The notes beneath the pieces were generated by a model. The model searched no databases. It saw only the letters and a program-made list of their open reading frames with translations, and was not told the origin of the DNA. From assembly GCA_020636135.1 (NCBI GenBank), contig JACJYK010000001.1:2652501-2716500 (forward strand): a stretch of 64,000 nucleotides of DNA, in the 5' to 3' direction. The DNA comes from Lewinellaceae bacterium (GTDB taxonomy: Bacteria; Bacteroidota; Bacteroidia; Chitinophagales; Saprospiraceae). The position numbers and the translations under genes are program-made. The stretch's first letter is position 1. Each line of letters opens with the position of its first letter. Positions 1-7,872 of the stretch are shown here, one piece after another.

Positions 1-1
1 T

Positions 2-1465
2 GACAGGCGCTTCTCTGCCGGTACAGTAGGTGGTCTGGCCATACCCGGATTTTACAACATTGCCTCCTCCGTGGACAAACCCAACGTGTCTGCCGCCAAC
101 TACGAAAAAGTGGTGCGGTCTGTTTATGGAAGAGGTTCTGTCGGATATAAAGACTTTTTGTACCTCGAAGCATCGGTTCGCAATGACTGGTCTTCCGCCT
201 TACCTGCCGGAAACAACTCCTACCTGTACCCGATGGTGGGTGTGAGTTTTGTGTTCTCGGAATTACTGGGAGCCAATAACATCATCTCCAACGGAAAAGT
301 CAGGTATTCATTCGCACAGGTGGGTAGTGACCTGAGCCCGCATCAAATCAACCCGGTTTACTCGGCTCCGGCTAGCTCCTTCTACGGTAGTTTACCGGCC
401 ATGTTCGTTCCGAGCACGCTGCGTAACGAGGCACTCAAACCCCAGTTGACATCGACACATGAAGCTGGACTCGAAATGAGTTTCCTGAACAACCGGCTCG
501 GTTTTGAAGTCACCTACTACAAAGACCTGAACATTGACCAGATCCTGCCGCTTTCAGTACCCAGCTCAAGTGGTTACGAGACAGCCATCGTCAATGCTGG
601 TAAGATCACCCGTAAAGGGATCGAACTCCAGATAAATGGGACACCCGTTCAGACGCGCGATTTCTCTTGGGATATCGGTTTTAACCTGGCTCAAAACCAA
701 TCACTGGTGGAAGAGCTGGCAGAAGGGCTGGATAACCGCGTCATTGGCGGTTCCGGCTACGAAGGCGGCCCATTCTGGGGTGGCATTTCCCTCAATGCCC
801 GCGTGGGTGATGAATGGGGTACGATCATCGGCCGTCAGTTCCGTCGTGACGACAACGGCAACAGGTTGGTTGACGAAGACGGGTATTTCCTGTACGATGC
901 CAACCAGGACCTGGGTACCATTTTGCCTGACTTTACCGGCGGTATCTTTAACGCCATTGAATACAAAGGCATTCAGTTGCTTGCTTCCTTTGACTTCCAG
1001 AAAGGTGGTCAGTTTTATTCCACCTCAGGGATGTTTAATGCTTATTCCGGCTTAGGAGCAGAAACGGTAGGTAACAACGACAAGGGCAATCCCAAGCGGG
1101 ATGATCCCTCCACCGGTGGTGGCGTACGCGCAGACGGCTATTTCGAGAATGGACAGCCTAACGATGTTTACCTGAGTGCCGACGAATACTACAAATCGTT
1201 GTTCGGATTGCATGAAAACTGGCTGTTTGACGCTTCGTATTTCAAGCTGCGTGAATTGAGCATTGGTTATAATTTCAATCCAAAGAAATTAGGAATCAAT
1301 TTCGCATCCAAGCTGAACATTTCACTGGTAGGCAGAAACCTGTTGTTCTTCTCTCCAACGAAGGACCGGGGATTTGACCCTTCAGAACTGGAGCGCTATT
1401 GGTATGAAGGCGGTCAGCTGCCTCAAACCCGTGGACTTGGATTCAATATTTCATTAGGATTTTAA
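2..1465 (+). CDS. SusC/RagA-type TonB-dependent outer membrane transporter, C-terminal part
   Basis: The reading frame is open from the first bases of the window, so the signal peptide, carboxypeptidase-like domain, plug and early barrel lie upstream of it. What remains (about 487 residues) is barrel sequence with alternating aromatic strands and SusC-typical stretches such as ARVGDEWGTIIGR, PDFTGGIFNAIEYKG and a late FKLRELSIGYNF. It ends in an aromatic outer membrane signature (GLGFNISLGF). SusC proteins form a TonB-driven channel that imports oligosaccharides or peptides captured by a SusD lid. A SusD gene follows after 24 bp, which supports one operon. The substrate cannot be read from this fragment. 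Confidence 0.93.
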   Translation, partial: DRRFSAGTVGGLAIPGFYNIASSVDKPNVSAANYEKVVRSVYGRGSVGYKDFLYLEASVRNDWSSALPAGNNSYLYPMVGVSFVFSELLGANNIISNGKVRYSFAQVGSDLSPHQINPVYSAPASSFYGSLPAMFVPSTLRNEALKPQLTSTHEAGLEMSFLNNRLGFEVTYYKDLNIDQILPLSVPSSSGYETAIVNAGKITRKGIELQINGTPVQTRDFSWDIGFNLAQNQSLVEELAEGLDNRVIGGSGYEGGPFWGGISLNARVGDEWGTIIGRQFRRDDNGNRLVDEDGYFLYDANQDLGTILPDFTGGIFNAIEYKGIQLLASFDFQKGGQFYSTSGMFNAYSGLGAETVGNNDKGNPKRDDPSTGGGVRADGYFENGQPNDVYLSADEYYKSLFGLHENWLFDASYFKLRELSIGYNFNPKKLGINFASKLNISLVGRNLLFFSPTKDRGFDPSELERYWYEGGQLPQTRGLGFNISLGF

Positions 1466-1489
1466 TTCACCTGCAAAAAATCGAATATC

Positions 1490-2923
1490 ATGAAAAAACT
1501 AAGATATACCGGGGCCATTCTGGCTTTGATCCTGGTCGGCGCATGTTCCGATTTTGGCGATATCAACATTGACCCCAACAACCCTTCAACCCCGAGCACA
1601 GCGGCGTTATTGACCGGCGCCCTGCGATCGATCCCGGGGCACATTACCGCTGAGACCCCTGAGCTGTACGTACAGCACATCTCTCAGAAATATTACACCG
1701 ACGGTTCACGTTACGCCACCGTCAATTTCAGCTACAACGGATATTATATAGGACCATTGATCGGTCTGCAGGAAATCATCAAATTGCTGGAAGATCCGGC
1801 AACCAGTCCGGCACAGTTGAAAAATGGACGATTGGAAGACCAGATTGCCGTTGCCAGGATCCTGCAGTCCTATTATTATTGGCAAATGACCGACGCCTGG
1901 GGCCCCATTCCTTACTCGCAGGCGCTGGAAGGACGTGAAAACTTCCGCCCGGCATTTGACGATCAGGATGTAGTGTATAACGGACTGTTTACCACGCTGT
2001 CGGACGCCGCAGCTCAGATCGATGTTTCCCGTACGGTGGATGGTGACATCATGCTTGGAGGTGACCTCCTGAAATGGAAAAAGTTTGCCAACAGCATCCA
2101 CCTGATCGCTGCCCTGCGTTTATCGGAAGTGGCACCGGATAAGGCAAAAGCTGAATTTGTAGCTGCTATGAATGGTGGCGTTCTGGAAAGTAATGATGAC
2201 AATATTTTCTATACACACCTCAGTGACGAAAACAACGACAACCCCTGGGAGGACCGCTTTCAGACGCGTCTTGACCAATGCGTAAGCAAACCGTTGGTGG
2301 ACCTGATGAATGCAACGGGTGACCCCAGACTACCAATCTATGCGGATCCGGCTAAAGCAACCGGCGAATACGTCGGTATGCCTTACGGCTTGACACAGGA
2401 TGAAGCAGGGGATATACCTAATAACAATGTATCCTTCGTCGGTAGCGCAGTCAGACAAAAGACTACACCTACTTTTGTGATCACCTATTCCCAGATCCTG
2501 TTCTCATTTGCAGAGGCGGCGCACCGGGGATGGATCGCCGGAGGGGAAGCTGCCGCTGAGCAGTTTTATCTCGATGCCATCAAAGCAAATATGGAGCAAT
2601 GGGGCGCATATACCGATGATGCCTACAGCGCATTCATCGCACAGGATGAGGTAAAATACGATGCATCCATTGCCATGGAACGGATCATGACCCAGAAGTG
2701 GGTATCGCTGTACCTTAACGGGTATGAGGCATGGTCAGAATGGAGACGTACCGGATTTCCGTCGTTGACGCCTCCGGCGTTGATAATCCATCCTACCAAA
2801 GCCATCCCGGTTCGGTACGGGTATCCGACTTCGGAGCGTGACCTGAATGGTGAAAATTACGATGCAGTAGTCGCTAAACTGGGCAAAGATGACATCGATG
2901 TCCATGTCTGGTGGGATAAATAA
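1490..2923 (+). CDS. SusD/RagB-like outer membrane lipoprotein
   Basis: 477 residues with a lipoprotein signal peptide and lipobox LVGAC (Cys at about residue 19), so it should be anchored at the cell surface. Downstream are SusD-type features: an N-terminal NIDPNNPS segment, a helical TPR-like region with YYYWQMTDAWGPIPYSQA, and a C-terminal EWRRTGFP element. It looks like the SusD-like_2 subgroup. SusD proteins cap the SusC barrel and bind the substrate. The gene lies 24 bp after SusC and is followed by a good terminator, so it is the last gene of its operon. No glycoside hydrolase is linked here, so the substrate may be a glycan or a peptide. Confidence 0.93.
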   Translation: MKKLRYTGAILALILVGACSDFGDINIDPNNPSTPSTAALLTGALRSIPGHITAETPELYVQHISQKYYTDGSRYATVNFSYNGYYIGPLIGLQEIIKLLEDPATSPAQLKNGRLEDQIAVARILQSYYYWQMTDAWGPIPYSQALEGRENFRPAFDDQDVVYNGLFTTLSDAAAQIDVSRTVDGDIMLGGDLLKWKKFANSIHLIAALRLSEVAPDKAKAEFVAAMNGGVLESNDDNIFYTHLSDENNDNPWEDRFQTRLDQCVSKPLVDLMNATGDPRLPIYADPAKATGEYVGMPYGLTQDEAGDIPNNNVSFVGSAVRQKTTPTFVITYSQILFSFAEAAHRGWIAGGEAAAEQFYLDAIKANMEQWGAYTDDAYSAFIAQDEVKYDASIAMERIMTQKWVSLYLNGYEAWSEWRRTGFPSLTPPALIIHPTKAIPVRYGYPTSERDLNGENYDAVVAKLGKDDIDVHVWWDK

Positions 2924-2948
2924 CAACGAACTACACAAGTTCTGATTC

Positions 2949-2980
2949 AAAGGCTGTCGTTAAGGCAGCCTTTTTTTATT
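2949..2980 (+). terminator. Rho-independent terminator after susD
   Basis: A perfect 8-bp stem (AAAGGCTG at 2949-2956 with CAGCCTTT at 2966-2973) and a 9-nt loop, running into a T-tract. It sits 25 bp after the SusD stop codon. Confidence 0.85.
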
Positions 2981-3038
2981 GGTGGATTAGACGTCAATGA
3001 CGGGAATCTGAATATGCGACAACCGATTCGTAAAGGAA

Positions 3039-3860
3039 TTATTTGCCTGGCAAGACCAGAACCGGTGAAGTCGTCCTCAGGACAACTTGGCGGGTATGAC
3101 TTAGTCCGATCAAGCGCTCCCAAAAGTTGTGATGTTCGGGCAGGATCACTGTAAGATCCATCGGATAGGTCTTCTGGTAATTGATGATCCCTTCCCAGAC
3201 AGATTCCGCATCCATAGTCCGGATCTCGTATGGCTGTTGTGTGGAAAGGAGGTGATTGATACGCTGGTACAATTTTACTTCCCCTTCCTGGAATTCATCC
3301 ATACCATCGGTGTCGATATGCAAAAAATGCAGGATCGAATCGTGTTGTTCCGCCAGGCGGGCAAGAACCAGAAACGAATTCACAGGAATATCTGACTCCG
3401 TGGCTACCAGAATATTTTGATAGGCGTGGTACGCTACGCCATGGGGAATAAGCATCACGGGACATCCGGCATGAAGGGAGACGTGGCTGGATACCGTACC
3501 GAATACTTTATCCTGCAGATGATGTTTCGTCCGCACGCCCATATAGATGCCGTCGACAGATCTTTTTTTTGCTTCCCGCACAATTTCATTGGAGGGAAAT
3601 CCGACGGAAGCAACCAGTTCAAAGGGCTCCTTCGGGGTCTGCGCCGACGCAGCAAAACGATTGAGCTCTTCATAGACCAGTTCTTCAGCTCCTTTCATGG
3701 GTTCGAATACCAATGGCTCGTCACTTGAGAACGTGCCATCGTAGGCATGAAGCAGTACGATTTTTGCTGGCTCATCGTCTGATAATGAGGACAATAAGTA
3801 GTTTAATGCATTTTGTGAAACCTCTGAAAAATCCGTCGGAACCAAATAGGTCTTCATCAA
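3039..3860 (-). CDS. Universal stress protein, tandem Usp domains
   Basis: 273 residues, two Usp (UspA) alpha/beta domains in tandem. The first begins KTYLVPTDFSEVSQNAL and ends with CPVMLIPHG. Its nucleotide loop reads G-VR-T-N9-GT, slightly off the ATP-binding pattern G-2x-G-9x-G(S/T). The second domain is more divergent and lacks the loop. The start codon overlaps the stop of the preceding usp gene by 4 bp (ATGA), so the two are probably translationally coupled. Usp proteins are cytoplasmic stress proteins often induced by low oxygen, starvation or redox stress; the exact activity is unknown. The divergent neighbour is a FixL-like sensor kinase. Confidence 0.88.
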   Translation of the reverse strand: MMKTYLVPTDFSEVSQNALNYLLSSLSDDEPAKIVLLHAYDGTFSSDEPLVFEPMKGAEELVYEELNRFAASAQTPKEPFELVASVGFPSNEIVREAKKRSVDGIYMGVRTKHHLQDKVFGTVSSHVSLHAGCPVMLIPHGVAYHAYQNILVATESDIPVNSFLVLARLAEQHDSILHFLHIDTDGMDEFQEGEVKLYQRINHLLSTQQPYEIRTMDAESVWEGIINYQKTYPMDLTVILPEHHNFWERLIGLSHTRQVVLRTTSPVLVLPGK

Positions 3861-4951
3861 ACTTCCTGATTATGATAAACCAAGATAGGAATTTTCGGCT
3901 TGAAGGACATTTGTTTCGTTACGCTGGGGTGGAACCATTTCTCCCAGAAAGGCCGCTTATGGGCCACCATGATCAGCAGATCGATGGGGTGATTGCCCAG
4001 ATAACGCTCCAGCCCGGAAGCTACCGAGTCGGCATGAACGTGATCAAACTGGATCTCATGGTGGGCAAAATATTCGGTCAGCAATTCGCGGGTTGACTGC
4101 GGTGGTTCCTCATGATTTTTATCCAGCACATGAACCAGGTGGATCAATGCACCGAAAGATCCCGACAGGTGTTTTGCCAGGGTAAGGAACGCAGATTTAT
4201 CGGAATCCGGACTGAACGCATAGGCGATCTGATGGATCGGCTTGAACTCGCTGTTTTCCGGTACAAGCAATACAGGTGTATTGGATTTTTGAGCAATGGC
4301 CATGGAGACCGAACCCATCCATTTTTCGAGAACGCTCTTCTCGCCCGTAGCGCCGATGATGATCAGGTCGAAATCCTTGGCATACCGCATGATTTCCTCG
4401 GCCGGAAATCCGATGAGGCACTTGGACGAAACAAGTGAGTTGTCGGGAAGGGCAATTTTACCTTTCCATTTCTCTACCAGGCTTTCCAGCTGCTTCACTT
4501 TATCGCTCTGTATCTTCTCCAGGTCATTGATCCCGATGATGGAACCATACTGAGGATCAACGGGCGGCATGTACACATTTACCACTTCCAGGGAACTGCC
4601 AAAATGAGCAGCCCAATGCAACGCATATTGCAGAGCCCGCTCAGAGGCTGGGGAGAAATCAACCGGAACTAACAGCTTTTTCATCGTATAGGCTTTGGTA
4701 AAGGTTAGTAAGGTAAGGTGGATTGCCTCGATAAACAAGTGCGTGTTATCAAATTCTTTGTATGCCAGAGATGCGGTTCCATTGATTTTGACAAACGGAA
4801 TGCTCTCAATGTCCTGATCCACCATCGTCTGCACATCAGAAACCTCCTCCAGCTCAAAATCATAACCGCCGTTTTCCAGCAAATGCTGCAACTCATTGCG
4901 AATGGCAAGATATTCTGGAGTCTGAATTCCGAACAATTTGATTGAAAGCAT
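3857..4951 (-). CDS. Universal stress protein with N-terminal degenerate thioredoxin-like domain
   Basis: 364 residues. Residues 1-85 look like the small thioredoxin_3 / redox-active disulfide family: IKLFGIQTPEY at the place of the usual GxxCxxC turn and IPFVKING as the cis-proline strand. Both active-site cysteines are gone (Thr11 and Tyr14), so no disulfide chemistry is expected. A standard tandem Usp protein follows from Met90 (MKKLLVPVDFSP). Its first Usp domain has the full ATP-binding pattern G-AT-G-9x-GS near IIGATGEKS. Met90 (codon at 4684) could serve as an internal start, but the upstream residues are clearly domain-like, so I keep the long form. It is the first gene of a two-gene operon with the next usp gene. 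Confidence 0.85.
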   Translation of the reverse strand: MLSIKLFGIQTPEYLAIRNELQHLLENGGYDFELEEVSDVQTMVDQDIESIPFVKINGTASLAYKEFDNTHLFIEAIHLTLLTFTKAYTMKKLLVPVDFSPASERALQYALHWAAHFGSSLEVVNVYMPPVDPQYGSIIGINDLEKIQSDKVKQLESLVEKWKGKIALPDNSLVSSKCLIGFPAEEIMRYAKDFDLIIIGATGEKSVLEKWMGSVSMAIAQKSNTPVLLVPENSEFKPIHQIAYAFSPDSDKSAFLTLAKHLSGSFGALIHLVHVLDKNHEEPPQSTRELLTEYFAHHEIQFDHVHADSVASGLERYLGNHPIDLLIMVAHKRPFWEKWFHPSVTKQMSFKPKIPILVYHNQEV

Positions 4952-4999
4952 ATTCCTTTACTTGTGGGCTAAACTAGTTGTAACTGCCGGCCGAACGAA

Positions 5000-5011
5000 T
5001 GATCTAAGTCA
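5000..5011. promoter_or_regulatory. Candidate FNR-like box between the usp operon and the sensor kinase operon
   Basis: TGATCTAAGTCA has one mismatch to the FNR/FixK-type palindrome TGAT-N4-ATCA. It lies 49 bp upstream of the usp start (4951) and about 94 bp upstream of the kinase start (5105). Its left half (AATGATCTA) is identical to the box before the antiporter at 7826. This is a pattern match only. Confidence 0.4.
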
Positions 5012-5104
5012 CCGGATCTCATAGTGTGTGTCAACCGATACGGCATGCGGGCTTCTCTTTTCCAGGCTGAATGCTTATTTTCGCACCAAATTTGAAGGTA
5101 AGCG

Positions 5105-6367
5105 ATGGAGGATTCCAAGGCATTGATCTCTGTTTTTGAGACCGTGATCGATGCCATTATCATCATAGACCGAAAAGGAACTATCGTTCGGGTCAATCCG
5201 GCGGTTGTCAAATTATTCGGTTATGATCAGGATGAGATGCTCGGGAGAAATGTTTCCATGTTGATGCCCGAACCGGATCACTCGAATCACGATGGGTACA
5301 TCAACCAGTACATATCAACCGGCCAGGCCAAGATCATTGGCATCGGGCGGGAAGTAGTGGCCAGACGCAAAGATGACTCCAGGTTCCCGATCCGTTTGGC
5401 GGTAAGCAAGGTCTCCATTGAAGGTCAGCTCTATTTTACCGGTATTATCCACGACCTCAGCAAGATCAAAGAGGCAGAGCGTAAAGTTCTGGAACTGAAT
5501 CAGGAACTGGAGCAGAAGGTGCATGAACGCACCCAGGAGTTATCCGAAGTCGTCAACCGGTTACTGGATACCAATCATAAACTGAAATTTGAGGTTGAAG
5601 AACGGGTCAAGGCTGAAAATGCCCTGCTGATCAATGAGCAGGAACTCAAAAATTCACTGGAAAAGGAGAAGGAACTCAATGAATTAAAGACGCGGTTTGT
5701 GTCCATGGCCAGCCATGAATTCCGGACGCCCCTGAGCACCATCCTTTCTTCTGCATCCCTCATCAACAAGTACACGGATGGAGAACATCAGGAGAAACGG
5801 GAAAAGCACATCACGAAGATCAAAAACAGTGTTGCCCACCTGACCAACCTGCTCAATGACTTCTTATCGATCAGCAAGATTGAGGAAGGCAAACTACGGC
5901 TCCAGATGGAGAACATTGAGATCAACAATTTCTGTCAGGACATCATTGAAGAAATATCCCTGACTGTAAAATCCGGGCAACAGGTGACCTGCACGTTGTT
6001 ACCCGAGCCCACGGTTTACAAACTGGACAAGACCATGATCCGGGCGATACTTTACAATCTGCTGTCGAACGCAAGTAAATATTCTCCGGAAAATGCGACC
6101 ATCGAGTTACAACTGCGCAAAGACGGAAGAGGTCTGGAAATAGGGGTTATGGATGAAGGAATAGGCATCCCTGAGCTGGAGCAAAAACATCTGTTTGACC
6201 GGTTTTTTCGAGCTTCCAATGCCGGTTCCATCCAGGGCACCGGTTTGGGCCTTCACATCGTCAAACGCTATGTGGATTTAATCCATGGAAATATTACTTT
6301 TACGAGCCGGGAGTTTAAAGGCTCAGCATTTTATGTAAAATTACCATTACAAAATGGAGAAGGATAA
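5105..6367 (+). CDS. FixL-like PAS sensor histidine kinase (putative haem-based O2 sensor)
   Basis: 420 residues, no membrane segment, so cytoplasmic. A PAS domain (about 5-122) contains LMPEPDHSNHDGYI and IIGIGREV, very like the FixL haem-PAS. His62 and Arg82 stand 20 residues apart, as do the haem ligand His200 and the oxygen-sensing Arg220 of Bradyrhizobium FixL. Next come a coiled coil (about 122-195), a HisKA domain with phospho-acceptor His204 (MASHEFRTP), and a HATPase domain with N-box Asn322, G1 DEGIG and G2 GTGLGL. It overlaps the response regulator by 14 bp, so they form one operon. Inference: it senses oxygen or NO through haem. The same PAS sequence type also occurs in proteins not shown to bind haem, so cofactor binding needs proof. 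Confidence 0.85.
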   Translation: MEDSKALISVFETVIDAIIIIDRKGTIVRVNPAVVKLFGYDQDEMLGRNVSMLMPEPDHSNHDGYINQYISTGQAKIIGIGREVVARRKDDSRFPIRLAVSKVSIEGQLYFTGIIHDLSKIKEAERKVLELNQELEQKVHERTQELSEVVNRLLDTNHKLKFEVEERVKAENALLINEQELKNSLEKEKELNELKTRFVSMASHEFRTPLSTILSSASLINKYTDGEHQEKREKHITKIKNSVAHLTNLLNDFLSISKIEEGKLRLQMENIEINNFCQDIIEEISLTVKSGQQVTCTLLPEPTVYKLDKTMIRAILYNLLSNASKYSPENATIELQLRKDGRGLEIGVMDEGIGIPELEQKHLFDRFFRASNAGSIQGTGLGLHIVKRYVDLIHGNITFTSREFKGSAFYVKLPLQNGEG

Positions 6368-7388
6368 AATTCTGGTCATTGAAGACAATCAGGAAGTTCG
6401 GGAAAACATCTTAGAGATTCTCGAACTATCCAATTATGAAATCGTTGAAGCCGCACATGGCAAAGAAGGCGTGGAGCAAGCATTTGCTACCCTGCCCGAT
6501 CTGATCCTGTGTGATGTCATGATGCCTGAACTGGATGGTTTTGGCGTATTGCGTATATTGGGCAGAGACATTCGTACCCGCGATATTCCTTTCATCTTTC
6601 TAACGGCTAAAACGGAAAAACCGGATTTTCGCAAAGGGATGGGACTGGGCGCTGATGATTACATCACCAAGCCCTTTGACGATACCGATCTGCTTGCTGC
6701 CATTGAAATGCGGCTTTCCAAGCGGAAACGCCTGGAAGCTAAATCGTCTCCGCAGCAACTGACCAGTCCTGCCCGCTTTCAGCAGGAGCTGGATGCCTGG
6801 CTGGAGAACCGCGAAGAGCGGCATTTTCAGTCCAAAGCCATTGTCTTTGAAGAAGGTCAGATTGCCAATTATCTGTATTTCGTCGAACATGGCGTAGTAA
6901 AATCATTCATGCTGAATGAGCTGGGCAAGGAGTTGATCACCGGACTCTACAATCCCGGTCAATTTATGGGCTACCTGCCTATCCTGCAGGACCAGGTGTA
7001 TAATGAAAACGCCATGGCGCTGGAAGAAGCAACCATCAAATTGATCCCCAAGAAAGATTTTCTGGAATTTTTGCACCGTACGCAGGGAGCTTCTGACCAT
7101 TTCCTGAAAAAATTGGCTCAGAATGTGACCCGTATGGAGCAGCTGCTCCTGGATATCGCCTACTCTTCCGTGCGTAAGCGGCTGGCCAATGCCCTACTGG
7201 ACCTCTCTGACCAGTTCCAGGCAGACGAGTTTTCCATCAGCCGCGAAAACCTGGCCAATGTGATCGGCACGGCTAAAGAAACGCTGATCCGTACCTTATC
7301 AGACTTCAAAGATGAGCGTCTCATCGCCATCGAGCAGCATAAGATCCAAATCCTTAACAAGGGCAAGTTGCAGAATATGCCGAATTGA
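6354..7388 (+). CDS. Response regulator: receiver domain fused to Crp/Fnr DNA-binding module
   Basis: 344 residues. A CheY-like receiver (1-122) has acidic Glu10/Asp11, phospho-acceptor Asp54, Thr84 and Lys106. A cNMP-binding fold follows (about 140-260) and then a Crp-type winged helix (about 270-335). The recognition helix reads AKETLIRTL; its Glu309 and Arg313 match Glu209 and Arg213 of E. coli FNR, which read the TGAT half-site, while FNR Ser212 is Ile here. It lacks the FNR iron-sulfur cysteines, so sensing is presumably left to the partner kinase. In rhizobia FixJ activates FixK as separate proteins; here a receiver and a FixK-like factor are one protein. The start overlaps the kinase gene by 14 bp. 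Confidence 0.88.
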   Translation: MEKDKILVIEDNQEVRENILEILELSNYEIVEAAHGKEGVEQAFATLPDLILCDVMMPELDGFGVLRILGRDIRTRDIPFIFLTAKTEKPDFRKGMGLGADDYITKPFDDTDLLAAIEMRLSKRKRLEAKSSPQQLTSPARFQQELDAWLENREERHFQSKAIVFEEGQIANYLYFVEHGVVKSFMLNELGKELITGLYNPGQFMGYLPILQDQVYNENAMALEEATIKLIPKKDFLEFLHRTQGASDHFLKKLAQNVTRMEQLLLDIAYSSVRKRLANALLDLSDQFQADEFSISRENLANVIGTAKETLIRTLSDFKDERLIAIEQHKIQILNKGKLQNMPN

Positions 7389-7435
7389 GCAGGCATTGAC
7401 CATTCAACTCAAAATATTTAACACCACCCACCACT

Positions 7436-7478
7436 AAAAAAATGCCCCTGCATAAGAAGAGCTTCTTAAGCAGGGGCC
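7436..7478 (-). terminator. Terminator for the small membrane protein gene, possibly bidirectional
   Basis: A long hairpin: GCCCCTGC (7444-7451) pairs with GCAGGGGC (7470-7477), and inside it TAAGAAG pairs with CTTCTTA across one A/A mismatch. On the minus strand the stem runs into seven T residues, so it ends the small gene at 7550-7729. It also lies 50 bp after the response regulator stop and could stop transcription from the left. Confidence 0.75.
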
Positions 7479-7549
7479 TCATCGCTGGCTATGAAGGTAA
7501 AAGTTGACGCTACATTTGGCGTCTTTGCATTACCGAATATGTAAGAGAG

Positions 7550-7729
7550 TTAATTCTTTTTCTTAGGAAGAAAATGTTCAACACGGACGCCCAATAAGGC
7601 GGCCAGGAATACAATCGGAACAAAAACCAAAGCCCAATATTGATGCGTGAATAAGCTTCCGATTACAATGGCCATCACCAGATAGAATCGCCACATGATC
7701 GTAACTATATTCGCTTCAAATAATTTCAT
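7550..7729 (-). CDS. Small membrane protein, unknown function (59 aa)
   Basis: A 59-residue frame starting MKLFEANIVTIMWRFYL and ending LPKKKN. Two hydrophobic segments (about 15-27 and 30-47) are split by a short THQY turn, and the C-terminus is basic, so a two-helix inner membrane protein is likely. I do not recognise a named family. Support for it being real: a start codon, coherent hydrophobicity and a strong terminator on the same strand 72 bp after the stop. It sits between the FixL-like/FNR-like pair and the divergent antiporter, with an FNR-like box about 97 bp upstream of its start, so it may belong to the same stress regulon. Confidence 0.6.
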   Translation of the reverse strand: MKLFEANIVTIMWRFYLVMAIVIGSLFTHQYWALVFVPIVFLAALLGVRVEHFLPKKKN

Positions 7730-7825
7730 AGTTGCTTTTGTAATAATGTATCCGTTATCTTCAATTACATTGTAAATGTAAGGCGGTCAGATCCTATCCG
7801 TGATAAGGACGGTCATCGCAGACAA

Positions 7826-7837
7826 TGATCTAGATCA
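7826..7837. promoter_or_regulatory. Candidate FNR-like box before the antiporter gene
   Basis: TGATCTAGATCA is a perfect 12-bp palindrome and fits TGAT-N4-ATCA, the core of FNR/FixK boxes. It lies 36-47 bp upstream of the antiporter ATG (7873) and in the divergent space to the small membrane gene. The flanking bases are A and G rather than the T and A of the E. coli consensus. Confidence 0.5.
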
Positions 7838-7872
7838 GCCTTCATACCTGACCTAACACAACACTGTAATCC

